Assembly: GCA_040905445.1 (NCBI GenBank)
Contig: JBBDRN010000029.1
Span: 1-29,461, forward strand
Source: SKPT01 sp040905445
GTDB lineage: Bacteria > Planctomycetota > Phycisphaerae > Phycisphaerales > Phycisphaeraceae
Reading direction: 5' to 3'
DNA: 29,461 nucleotides
The notes below the pieces were generated by a model that was not told where the DNA came from, did not search any database, and saw only the letters and a program-made list of their open reading frames with translations. This document shows positions 1 to 7,120 of this stretch, in pieces. Position 1 is the stretch's first letter; each line of letters starts with the position of its first letter. The translations under genes were made by a program, and so were the position numbers.

Positions 1-434
1 TTGGCGAACTCGACGTAGGGGATGACGAAGCGGAAGTCGTCCTTGGTCTGGAGGACGAGCGAGATGCCGATGTAGCAGGTGACCAGCCCGATGACGACCT
101 TGACACCTTCGAGGATGTTGAGGTAGGCGGCGCGGGGTTCCTCGTCCTCGGGCGCGGTGAGGATGCCGAAGAGGTCGACGACGAAGGAGAGGGCGTACGC
201 GGCGAGCAGGCCGGCGATGAGCCCGAGGAAGACGCCGGAAACCGCCGAGAGTCGCTTGTGGCGCGTCGAGACATCGAGGGTGATGACCGCGCCGGCCAGG
301 GCAAGGGCGATGCCGATGGCGAGCACGAACGTGCCGAAGCCCACGCCGGCATGCTCCTGCTGCGTGAGCAGGTAGAGCGCGGCGACGGTGGCGACGAGGA
401 AGATGAACGTCGCTCGGAGGATGGACAGGATCAT
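1..434 (-). CDS. PIN/TRAM-domain (YacL-like) protein, N-terminal membrane part, cut by window edge
   Basis: The reading frame opens at ATG 434 and runs off the left edge, giving 144 complete codons. I translated it directly. It has four hydrophobic segments at about residues 4-24, 32-53, 63-90 and 110-128, and then the phrase VLQTKDDFRFVIPYVEFA. Four membrane helices ending in such a phrase are typical of the YacL-like family, where a PIN nuclease-like domain and a TRAM domain follow; those parts would lie outside this window. AAGGA sits 6 nt before the start codon, and a sigma70-like promoter lies at 507-535. The family's role is uncertain (suspected RNA-related function at the membrane). 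The family call is moderately sure; the C-terminal domains are inferred, not seen. Confidence 0.7.
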   Translation of the reverse strand, partial: MILSILRATFIFLVATVAALYLLTQQEHAGVGFGTFVLAIGIALALAGAVITLDVSTRHKRLSAVSGVFLGLIAGLLAAYALSFVVDLFGILTAPEDEEPRAAYLNILEGVKVVIGLVTCYIGISLVLQTKDDFRFVIPYVEFA

Positions 435-824
435 GGCCGGTCCTTGCGGTCGGTTCGGCGGGCGCCCGCCGGAGGATGATGCCAGACGGAGATGCCCGCC
501 ACCGGCAGGATACGTCAGCGCCGCTCGTTCGCCAACCATTTGCCGACGCATCACAGCCGGGCTATCGTCTTCGTTCGCCCCCGCGCGATCGACGGCCGGG
601 CCCGGTGCACGGGTCGGCCCGCGAATCGGGTCAGGCCTTGACCGGAGCAGCCCTAAGTGGCGTCGTCCCGGTGCCGCCGGTGTCCTGGCCGTCGATCCCG
701 CGGGCGCGGGGGAGTTCGAATTTCGAATTTCCGGATTGGGCCGCGATAGGCGGACGACGCACACGCGGACGCCGCCACGACCATCAAAGGCCTGCACAGC
801 GCACCCTCCACATGATTCCCTCCC
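435..824. other. Intergenic region between divergent genes
   Basis: This 390-base gap holds the promoter at 507-535 and no convincing gene. At about 718-734 there is a short AT-rich self-similar motif, TTCGAATTTCGAA, which looks like a remnant of a dispersed repeat. I see no ribosome site before the ATG at 825 and no clear promoter for the rightward gene. Confidence 0.5.
507..535 (-). promoter_or_regulatory. Sigma70-like promoter of the YacL-like gene
   Basis: On the minus strand TTGGCG (530-535) and TATCCT (507-512) are separated by 17 nt. The predicted start of transcription is near 500, giving a leader of about 65 nt before the ATG at 434, with its AAGGA ribosome site. Confidence 0.45.
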
Positions 825-1946
825 ATGACCATCCTCGACTTCGACGCACTTGAAGCGGCTCGCGCACGGCAGCGCGACGCCGACCCCGCGCTCCCCGCGC
901 TGCTCCTCGCCGCCCAGGACGCGCTCGACGTCACCCCCCTCAGCGTCACCGACAAGCCCGCCGACCGGCTCGCCCCTTCCGGCGATCCGCACGACTACGT
1001 CAGCCTCGGGCCCTACTGGTGGCCCAACCCCGACACGCCCGACGGCCTGCCCTGGGTGCGCCACGACGGCGAGACCAACCCCGCCTTCCACGACACCGAC
1101 CACGCGCGCCTCCACACCATGCAGCGCGCGGTCGTCCGCCTGGCGCTGGCGTGGTTCTATGCCGGCGAGCGCCGCTACGCCGACCATGCTGCGGCCATGC
1201 TCCGCCGTTGGTTCCTCGACCCCGCCACGCGCATGAATCCGCACCTGGCGTACGGGCAGTCGATCCCCGGCCGCTGCGAAGGCCGCGGCATCGGGCTCAT
1301 CGACACGCGAGGCCTGGCGGTCATGCTCGACACCGTCCGCCTGCTCGCCGGCAGCCCCGCCTGGACGCCGGGCGACCACGATGCCCTGCGCGCCTGGTTC
1401 GCCGACTTTCTGCACTGGATGCGCGACAGCGAGCACGGCCGCGACGAAGCGCGGCAGCACAACAACCATGGCACCTGGTACGACGTGCAGATCGCCGCCT
1501 TCGCCCTCTTCACCGACCAGCCCGACGTCGCCCGCGCCCAGCTCCAGGCCGTGCCCGAGCGGCGGATCGCCGCGCACATCGAGCCCGACGGCCGCCAGCC
1601 GCACGAGCTGGCGCGCACGCGGTCGCTGAGCTATAGCGTGATGAACCTTGTCGGCCACGGCTACCTCGCCCGCCTGGGCGAGGCGGTGGGCATCGAGCTC
1701 TGGCACTGGTCGGCCCGCGACGGGCGGTCGATCCGGTCGGCGGTGGACTTCCTGCTGCCCCACCTCGCCGACGCGGCGCCCTGGGCCTGGCCGCAGATCA
1801 CGCCGATCGAGCCGACCGGGGCGGCAGAGCTGCTGCGCCTCGCCGCCAGCCGGTACCCCGAGCCGAGGTATCGCGAGGCCGTCCGGCGGCTCGACGCCGC
1901 GGCCCCACCTCCCGCCGAAGTGGCCGCCCTGTTCCCCCTCCCATAG
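825..1946 (+). CDS. Alginate lyase family protein
   Basis: This 373-residue protein matches the alginate lyase fold of Pfam PF05426 (an alpha/alpha barrel; CAZy PL5 and PL38 belong to this group). It would cleave uronate-containing polysaccharides such as alginate by beta-elimination. Visible signatures are YVSLGPYWWPNPD at residues 58-70, NNHGTWYD at 213-220 (Asn and His of the active site) and RTRSLSY at 264-270 (the expected Arg and Tyr). The length fits the family. No signal peptide is visible, so it probably acts in the cytoplasm on imported oligomers, although the start lacks a ribosome site and could be misplaced. It is followed 90 bp later by dnaX, with which it has no functional link. 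The exact substrate cannot be read from the sequence. Confidence 0.85.
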   Translation: MTILDFDALEAARARQRDADPALPALLLAAQDALDVTPLSVTDKPADRLAPSGDPHDYVSLGPYWWPNPDTPDGLPWVRHDGETNPAFHDTDHARLHTMQRAVVRLALAWFYAGERRYADHAAAMLRRWFLDPATRMNPHLAYGQSIPGRCEGRGIGLIDTRGLAVMLDTVRLLAGSPAWTPGDHDALRAWFADFLHWMRDSEHGRDEARQHNNHGTWYDVQIAAFALFTDQPDVARAQLQAVPERRIAAHIEPDGRQPHELARTRSLSYSVMNLVGHGYLARLGEAVGIELWHWSARDGRSIRSAVDFLLPHLADAAPWAWPQITPIEPTGAAELLRLAASRYPEPRYREAVRRLDAAAPPPAEVAALFPLP

Positions 1947-1967
1947 CCCGCCCCCGACTGCGTCGCT

Positions 1968-1973
1968 TATAAT
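1968..1973 (+). promoter_or_regulatory. Consensus -10 box upstream of dnaX
   Basis: A perfect TATAAT lies between the lyase stop and dnaX. No good -35 hexamer is found at 16-18 nt, so this is only a candidate. The leader would be about 57 nt and would contain the AT-rich repeat at 2000-2030. Confidence 0.35.
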
Positions 1974-1999
1974 GTCTCTATGCGCTCGTGTTCCGCTTT

Positions 2000-2030
2000 G
2001 TGCATTCTGAATTCTGAGTTGTGAATTCCA
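2000..2030. repeat. Copy of a dispersed ATGCACAA/ATTCAGAATTC repeat
   Basis: Read on the minus strand, this stretch contains ATTCAGAATTCAGAATGCAC followed by AAAG. The same two motifs, ATTCAGAATTC and AATGCACAA, recur together at 25441-25475, and the second recurs alone as tandem units at 26006-26061. All copies are intergenic. Confidence 0.5.
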
Positions 2031-2036
2031 CGCTCC

Positions 2037-3242
2037 ATGGCCTACACCGTCCTCGCCCGCCGTTACCGCTCGCAGTCGTTCGACGATGTCGTCGGGCAGC
2101 AGGCGACCGCGCGGACGCTGCGCAACGCGATCGCCAGCGGCCGCGTTGCGCACGCCTACCTCTTCACGGGCACGCGCGGCGTGGGCAAGACGTCGATGGC
2201 TCGCATCTTCGCCCGGGCGCTCAACGCCCCGGACACCATGGCCGACACCCCCCGGCCTGACGACGACTTTCCCGACGCCGACGTCCAGCAGCGTATGGCC
2301 GATGCGATCATGCGCGGCGACGACCTGAACGTCATCGAGATCGACGGGGCGAGCAACAACCGCGTGGAGGAGGCCCGGCAGCTCATCGCCAACGCGGGTT
2401 TGTCGCCCACGGACAAGGCGCGGTACAAGATCTACATCATCGACGAGGTGCACATGCTCTCGACGAGCGCGTTCAACGCGCTCTTGAAGATCATGGAGGA
2501 GCCGCCGCCGCACGTGAAGTTCATCCTCTGCACCACCGAGGCGCAGAAGGTGCCGGCAACGATCCAGTCGCGATGCCAGCGGTTCGACTTTCACAACATT
2601 CCGGCGGCGGCGATCGCCGAGCATCTCAAGGCCGTGCTGGCGCGCGAGAACGTCGAAGCCGACGAGCAGGTCACCTGGCAGCTCGCGCGGCTGGGCAACG
2701 GGTCGATGCGCGACGCGCTGTCCCTGCTCGACCGGCTGATCGCCACCGGCGAGTCGCCGCTGACGCCGGCGACGCTGGAGCAGATGCTGGGCCTGCCGGA
2801 TGAGGCCGTCGTCGCCCAGCTCGTGGACGCGATCGCCACCGCTGACGTCGCCGGCGCCCTGCACAACGCCAACGACCTGCTGACGCGCGGCATCGGGCAG
2901 GACCAGCTCATCGACGTGCTCACGGAGCGGCTGCGGCAGCTCATGCTCATCGCGGCCTGCGGCGCCGACAGCGAGCTCGTCGAGCTCGCCGACGACGTCC
3001 GCGAGGCGGCGGCGCGGCAAGCCGGGCAGTTCGACGCCCCGGCACTGAGCTACATGATCGCCGTGTGCGACAACCTGCAGCGCTACGCCCGCAGCAGCGC
3101 CAACCCGCGCGCGCTGCTCGATGCCGCGCTCGTGCGTCTGGCGCTGGCGGAGAACATGGCCGACGTCTCTGCCCTGCTCGCCGGGCGCACGAGCCCGACC
3201 GGCAACGGTGCCGCCGCGCCCGCGGCGCAAAAAAAAAACTGA
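2037..3242 (+). CDS. dnaX: DNA polymerase III subunit gamma (short dnaX product)
   Basis: This 401-residue product is the AAA+ ATPase of the clamp loader, which places the sliding clamp on DNA. Walker A is GTRGVGKT at residues 45-52, Walker B IIDEVH at 134-139, sensor 1 ILCTTE near 163, and the SRC motif TIQSRC at 175-180. The N-terminal YTVLARRYRSQSFDDVVGQ is classical for DnaX. The four-cysteine zinc module normally found between about residues 63 and 100 is missing: that stretch is acidic and has no cysteine. Translation in this frame stops at TGA 3240-3242, directly after a run of ten A. No Shine-Dalgarno site precedes the ATG. The longer tau form would come from slippage on that run (next entries). 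Confidence 0.93.
   Translation: MAYTVLARRYRSQSFDDVVGQQATARTLRNAIASGRVAHAYLFTGTRGVGKTSMARIFARALNAPDTMADTPRPDDDFPDADVQQRMADAIMRGDDLNVIEIDGASNNRVEEARQLIANAGLSPTDKARYKIYIIDEVHMLSTSAFNALLKIMEEPPPHVKFILCTTEAQKVPATIQSRCQRFDFHNIPAAAIAEHLKAVLARENVEADEQVTWQLARLGNGSMRDALSLLDRLIATGESPLTPATLEQMLGLPDEAVVAQLVDAIATADVAGALHNANDLLTRGIGQDQLIDVLTERLRQLMLIAACGADSELVELADDVREAAARQAGQFDAPALSYMIAVCDNLQRYARSSANPRALLDAALVRLALAENMADVSALLAGRTSPTGNGAAAPAAQKKN
3229..3238 (+). promoter_or_regulatory. dnaX: A10 slippery run in dnaX (programmed slippage site)
   Basis: Ten consecutive A (codons CAA AAA AAA AAC, then TGA) end the gamma frame. The -1 frame continues open for 214 further codons with a protein-like sequence. Thermus thermophilus dnaX is known to use an A9 run for transcriptional slippage to make both gamma and tau, and E. 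coli uses ribosomal -1 frameshifting on A6G. I see no AGGAG stimulator upstream and no obvious stem directly downstream, which favours RNA-polymerase slippage. This choice is an inference. Confidence 0.8.
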
Positions 3243-3883
3243 TCGCCCCGCCGCCGTTGGCCGCTGAGCCAGCGCCCCCCGCGCGTCCCGCCGCGGCCGC
3301 GTCGACGGACGACCCGGACGCGCTGTGGGCCGGCGTCCTGGCACGCACCGCCGAGACGGCCGCGCTCTCCTGGGTCCAGTACCTGCAACTGGTCAGCATC
3401 GACGAGCAGCGGGCGGTGCTCGCGATCCGACCCGGGCATCGCGAGCTGCGAGGCTTCCTCACGCCCGCCCGGCTGCAGCCCATCGCCACGCTCCTGCGCG
3501 ATCTGCTCGGCCGCGGTGTACGCGTCGACCTTCAACCACCCCGCGACCCCGCCACTCCCGCCACTCCCGCCGGCCCCGCCGCGCACGGCGACCAGGCGGG
3601 CGAGGCCTCATCGGGCCGCGCCGGGGCTGACGCTCGCGCGTCCAGGTCGGCGCCCCAGGCCCGGCGTGCCGGCGAAGCACACGGTGACGCTCAAGGCGGG
3701 AATGGCGGGGTCGGCGGGAGTGGTGATCGGCGGCAGGCGATGCGCTTGCCGCTCGTGCGCCGCGTGCTCGAGACGTTTCCGGATGCGATCGTCGTCGACG
3801 TGCGCCGCGAGGAGCCCGCCGCACCGCCCGCCCCGCCGGATGCTGATGACGATGATGGGCCCGACGCCGACGCGGAGGTGTGA
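3239..3883 (+). CDS. dnaX: Tau-specific C-terminal part of DnaX, read in the -1 frame
   Basis: After one inserted base (or a -1 shift) at 3229-3238, translation continues as LIAPPPLAAEP and runs to TGA at 3881-3883, giving a tau of about 615 residues. The segment has a Pro/Ala-rich linker, then a folded-looking region (DPDALWAGVLARTAETAALS, IRPGHRELRGFLTPARLQPI) that matches the DnaX domain used to bind other replisome subunits. A low-complexity linker follows, then a final helix-strand region (LVRRVLETFPDAIVVDVRRE) and an acidic tail. The linker includes a CGCCACTCC-type simple repeat at about 3549-3577. It has no start of its own and should be read as part of dnaX. It ends 17 bp before the convergent argC stop. 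Confidence 0.8.
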   Translation: MIAPPPLAAEPAPPARPAAAASTDDPDALWAGVLARTAETAALSWVQYLQLVSIDEQRAVLAIRPGHRELRGFLTPARLQPIATLLRDLLGRGVRVDLQPPRDPATPATPAGPAAHGDQAGEASSGRAGADARASRSAPQARRAGEAHGDAQGGNGGVGGSGDRRQAMRLPLVRRVLETFPDAIVVDVRREEPAAPPAPPDADDDDGPDADAEV

Positions 3884-3900
3884 CGGCCGGCCCGCCGACT

Positions 3901-4941
3901 TCAGAGCAGCCCCGCCGTTTCGTCGACGTCGAACATGAGGTTCATGTTCTGGATCGCCTGGCCGGACGCGCCCTTGATGACGTTGTCGATCGTGCTGAAG
4001 ACCACGATGCGCACGCTGTCGCCCGTCTCGACCCGCCGCACCGTCACGTCGCAGTAGTTCGTGTCGAGCACGTCCTTGACGTTGGGTAGATCCTCGCGCA
4101 CGCGCACGAACGGCTCGTCGGCGTAGGCATCCTCGAGCGCCTCGAACAGCTCCTCTTCCGTCACCTCGCCATCGACCGACTCCAGGTAGATCGTCGCCAG
4201 GATGCCGCGGTCGATCGGCAAGAGGTGCGGCACGAACAGCACCGACGCGGGCTGCCCCGCGGCGCGGGCCAGCGTCTGCTCGATCTCCGGCTGATGCTGG
4301 TGCCGACCGATGCGGCCGTAGGCGGTGAAGGCCTCGTTATGCTCGGGAAAGTGCAGGTGCGCGACTGCCTTGCGTCCCGCGCCGGTCACGCCCGACGCCG
4401 CGTTGACGATGATCCCCTCCCGCCGGGCGAGGCTGTGCGTCAGCAGCGGCGCGATGGCGATCGCGGCCGGCGTCGGGTAGCAGCCCGGGTTGGCGATCAG
4501 GCTCGCGTCCGGGATCGCACGTCGGTTCAGCTCCGGCAGCCCATACACCGCGTCGGCCATGTGTTCCGGGTCCGCATGCGCGTGGCCATACGCCCGCTCA
4601 TAAAGCGCCGGCTCGGGGAAGCGGTAGGCGCCCGAGATGTCGATCACCCGCAGGCCCGCGTCCAGCAGCATCGGGGCGTACGTCATCGCCGCCCGCGCCG
4701 GCAGGGCGAGAAACGCGACGTCCGCGTGCTCCGCGATCGCGGCCGCGTCGATCGGCCGGCAGCGAGCGAGCTCATCGTCCAGTCGCCCGAGCAGCCGCGG
4801 GAACTCCTCGCGCACGTCCGGCAGCTCGTCGCGGTGGCTGGCGAGGTAGGTCAGCTCCGCGTGCGGGTGGCGCAGCAGGCGATCAACCAGGTGATAGCCG
4901 GCGTAACCGGTCGGGCCGAGGATGGCGGCGCGGATGGGCAT
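3901..4941 (-). CDS. argC: N-acetyl-gamma-glutamyl-phosphate reductase
   Basis: ArgC reduces N-acetyl-glutamyl phosphate to the semialdehyde with NADPH, the third step of arginine synthesis, in the cytoplasm. The 346-residue length is standard. The Rossmann motif ILGPTGYAG is at residues 7-15, and the catalytic cysteine is C154 in ANPGCYPTPAA. The conserved VSGVTGAGRK-like stretch (here ASGVTGAGRKA) and the ending VFSTIDNVIKGASGQAIQNMN, with its GASGQA signature, complete the match. The start at ATG 4941 gives the usual short N-terminus. It is convergent with dnaX. argJ, the usual neighbour, lies 21 kb away on the same strand. Its upstream region is filled by two inverted-repeat elements, so its promoter was not identified. 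Confidence 0.97.
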   Translation of the reverse strand: MPIRAAILGPTGYAGYHLVDRLLRHPHAELTYLASHRDELPDVREEFPRLLGRLDDELARCRPIDAAAIAEHADVAFLALPARAAMTYAPMLLDAGLRVIDISGAYRFPEPALYERAYGHAHADPEHMADAVYGLPELNRRAIPDASLIANPGCYPTPAAIAIAPLLTHSLARREGIIVNAASGVTGAGRKAVAHLHFPEHNEAFTAYGRIGRHQHQPEIEQTLARAAGQPASVLFVPHLLPIDRGILATIYLESVDGEVTEEELFEALEDAYADEPFVRVREDLPNVKDVLDTNYCDVTVRRVETGDSVRIVVFSTIDNVIKGASGQAIQNMNLMFDVDETAGLL

Positions 4942-4962
4942 GGGTGGTGGCGGAGGCGGCGT

Positions 4963-5064
4963 TGATCCTGCTCCTAATTCTGCTCCTAATCGTAATCCTG
5001 GTTCCTGATCCTCCCCGCGCCGTGCGACGCGGGTTGAGAATCAGGAAGGAGAAGCAGGATTAGG
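4963..5064. repeat. CCTAAT-rich hairpin repeat, copy 1
   Basis: The left half carries repeated CCTGCTCCTAATTCTGCTCC and AATCCTGGTTCCTGATCC-type units. The right half carries the inverse, AATCAGGAAGGAGAAGCAGG and ATTAGG. The centre is a CCCGCG/CGCGGG stem at 5014-5033. A longer, better preserved relative is found at 18035-18220. It lies directly upstream of argC. Confidence 0.65.
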
Positions 5065-5184
5065 CTGCGTCCGAAAAGGGGTGCCACTGGCGGCTTGTCC
5101 ACCAGTGCCCTGGCCTTCTCCGCGCGCACACTGGCGGACAAGCCGCCAGTGGCACCCGCAGCACGACTTTTTCGGACACAGCCT
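5061..5184. repeat. REP-like inverted repeat pair (BIME/MITE-like)
   Basis: Arms at 5061-5107 and 5129-5184 are inverted copies of each other. The outer ends are TAGGCTGCGTCCGAAAA and its near-perfect reverse TTTTCGGACACAGCCTA. The inner parts are GTGCCACTGGCGGCTTGTCC and its reverse. Each arm can itself fold: CACTGGCGG-ACAAG-CCGCCAGTG in the right arm is a perfect 9-bp stem. This design is typical of REP/BIME elements. No transposase gene is nearby. Confidence 0.75.
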
Positions 5185-5213
5185 AGGATCAGCAGGGGAC
5201 GCCATGTCGAGCA

Positions 5214-6083
5214 TCATTCCTCTTCGCGGGCCTTGAATCGGACCCAGTCGATCTGGTAGGTCGTCTCAAGGTCCTCGGTCGGTGGGCCGTGGATCCACGC
5301 CTCCTGCGTCCAGACGTTGAACTTGAGCATGTACGGCGCGTCGACGGTGATGTCCTGCTCCGCGTAGACGTACCGGTAGAGCACCTGGTCGTCGACGAAC
5401 CACTCGATATACTCGGGCGTGATCTCCCAGCCCCAGACGTGGAAGTCCGCGGACGGGTCGAAGTCCAGCGGCTGCGAGAAGCCGGTCGACTCGCGGCCGG
5501 CGGCGTGCAGCGCGATCCACACCTCGCCGGGGTGCTCCGGCCCGTCGAAGGTGTAGGTCAGGAACTCGATGTCGATCTCCTGCTTCGTCCCGTCGCCGTC
5601 GCCCCAGTCGATCGTGTACATCGAGTTGAGCACGCCTGGCACGCTCGTGGGCTTCAGACGCGCCTCCCAGCGGCCGTAGCGGAAGTCCTCGCGCTGCGTC
5701 TGCAGCGCCCCGCCGAGGTACCCCTCCTCGGCGTCGTTGACGAACGTGATGTTGAGGCGGCCGTCCTCGTCGACGACGACGCGCTCGGGGCTCATCTGCA
5801 CGCCATGCTCGCGCCAGCCGGCGACCAGCCAGCGTTCGGCGTTGATGCCGTCGGACCAGTCCTCGTAGAAGTCGTACTCGGCCGGGTCGATGTCGTCCGC
5901 GTTGGCGTTGGCGTCGACGTCAGCCGCCGCAGCCACCTCCGGCGCCGGGTCGTTCGCGGCCGTGCCCGCCTCGACCTGCGCCGCGGCCCGCTGCGCCGCC
6001 TCCGCCTCGCGCTCCTCGACGCAGCCACCGACCACGAGTCCAACCCCGACAACCGCGACCATCCACTTCCATCGAATCATCAT
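5214..6083 (-). CDS. Glycoside hydrolase family 16 lipoprotein
   Basis: The 289-residue protein starts with a lipoprotein signal (MMIRWKWMVAVVGVGLVVGG, then lipobox Cys21), so it is exported and lipid-anchored. An Ala/Asp-rich linker (about residues 25-68) leads to a GH16 beta-jelly-roll domain. The family signature is EIDIE at residues 169-173: E169 as nucleophile, D171, and E173 as acid/base. GH16 enzymes cut beta-1,3/1,4-glucans, agar, carrageenan or porphyran; the substrate cannot be told here. AAGGAG lies 3 nt before the first of two adjacent ATGs (6083, 6080), so the second is equally likely. A longer frame upstream has no start signal and reads into repeat DNA. Its role fits the nearby lyase and esterase genes for polysaccharide use. 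Confidence 0.9.
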   Translation of the reverse strand: MMIRWKWMVAVVGVGLVVGGCVEEREAEAAQRAAAQVEAGTAANDPAPEVAAAADVDANANADDIDPAEYDFYEDWSDGINAERWLVAGWREHGVQMSPERVVVDEDGRLNITFVNDAEEGYLGGALQTQREDFRYGRWEARLKPTSVPGVLNSMYTIDWGDGDGTKQEIDIEFLTYTFDGPEHPGEVWIALHAAGRESTGFSQPLDFDPSADFHVWGWEITPEYIEWFVDDQVLYRYVYAEQDITVDAPYMLKFNVWTQEAWIHGPPTEDLETTYQIDWVRFKAREEE

Positions 6084-6099
6084 GCGCTCCTTGATCGGT

Positions 6100-6294
6100 T
6101 TTGCCGCGAAGAGGACGAAGACGGCACGAAGCAAGGCAGGGAGAAATCGAGCGGGGAGTTCGGGGTGGGTCGATCGTTGCCCCGGACATTGCCGCGCGCG
6201 GCTTCGCACAACAGCCCCGTACACTTCCGCCGCCCGCTTGCCCTCGTCGCCGTCCTTCGTGCCTCCTTCGCACCCTTCGCGCCTTCGTGGCGTG
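6100..6294. repeat. CACGAAGG-type inverted repeat element, copy 1
   Basis: The left arm, near 6100-6140, contains GACGAAGACGGCACGAAG. The right arm at 6251-6294 contains the reverse motifs CCTTCGTGCCTCCTTCG and CGCGCCTTCGTGG. The inner sequence resembles that of the copy at 6868-7113. It fills the gap between nuoI and the GH16 gene and codes for nothing I can recognise. Confidence 0.6.
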
Positions 6295-6303
6295 TTTTGA
6301 AGC

Positions 6304-6849
6304 TTACATCGGCTTTCGCTCGATCGTCATGTCATACATCGCCAGAAGCTTCTCCTTGTCGAAGATCATCTCCTGCCGGCTGAGCCCCACGATGTCATAC
6401 ACGTGCGTCAACTCGATCGCGTCGACGGGGCAGGCTTCCTCGCACATGCCGCAGTAGATGCAGCGCAGCTCGTCGATGTCGAACTTGATCGGGTACTTCT
6501 CGCGGTCGTCCCACGGCGCCTCGGCCCCCTCGATGTGGATGCAGTTGGCGGGGCAGATCGTCGGGCACATGAAGCAGGCGACGCACTTGACCCGGCCCTG
6601 CTCGTCGCGGTTGAGCCGGTGCACGCCGCGGAAGTTGGGGATATGCGCCCCGCCTTCCTCGACGGGAAAGTCCTCGCGGTGCTCGTCCGGGTACTCCAGC
6701 GCGCGGTTGCGCTTGCCTTTGGCCACGGAGCCGAGCACGTGCTTGAACGTCGTGCCCATGCCCTTGAACACGGCCGGCAGGTAGAACGACTCCGCCGCGG
6801 TCGGCGGCGGCGGGTCGACGTTGATGATGTCCTGGTCGCTTATGGGCAT
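6304..6849 (-). CDS. nuoI: NADH-quinone oxidoreductase subunit I
   Basis: NuoI is the ferredoxin-like subunit of respiratory complex I that carries two 4Fe-4S clusters from the peripheral arm toward the quinone site. The 181-residue protein has both cluster motifs: C89-x2-C92-x2-C95-x3-C99P and C130-x2-C133-x2-C136-x3-C140P. The start at ATG 6849 is chosen because GAAGGA precedes it by 6 nt; a longer frame would read into repeat DNA. No other nuo gene is visible in the window, so this is an isolated copy or nuo genes are scattered in this genome. It is flanked on both sides by the same type of inverted repeat, so it is probably transcribed alone. Confidence 0.93.
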   Translation of the reverse strand: MPISDQDIINVDPPPPTAAESFYLPAVFKGMGTTFKHVLGSVAKGKRNRALEYPDEHREDFPVEEGGAHIPNFRGVHRLNRDEQGRVKCVACFMCPTICPANCIHIEGAEAPWDDREKYPIKFDIDELRCIYCGMCEEACPVDAIELTHVYDIVGLSRQEMIFDKEKLLAMYDMTIERKPM

Positions 6850-6867
6850 AACAGGTCCTTCAAGGAT

Positions 6868-7113
6868 CAGCCACGAAGGCGCGAAGGGCACGAAGAAAAC
6901 ACGAAGGAAGGCGGAGGGAGGAAGGTGAGGGAGGAGAGAGCAATTCGGGAGTGGCGTGATTTTCCCGCCACATTTCGCGAAGCCGCAAGCGGCGTGCGCG
7001 CCTGTTCGAAACTTCCCTTGCTCTCCGGTTCCTCTGTTCTCCTGCCTTTCTCGTATCTCTTCTCTGCCTCGCTTCGTGCCTCCTTCGTGCTCTTCGCGCC
7101 TTCGTGGCGCCGC
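6868..7113. repeat. CACGAAGG-type inverted repeat element, copy 2
   Basis: Left arm 6870-6912 begins CCACGAAGGCGCGAAGGGCA. Right arm 7066-7113 is its reverse (CTTCGCGCCTTCGTGGCGCC preceded by CTCCTTCGTG). About 150 bp of unrelated-looking sequence lies between. A short piece of the same repeat (CTCCTTCGTGGCCACC) occurs at about 18246-18261. Confidence 0.7.
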
Positions 7114-7120
7114 TCGATCG

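Noticed and set aside
713..735. tRNA T-loop-like TTCGAAT
   Set aside because: The flanking bases do not pair, and no acceptor or anticodon arm is found around it.
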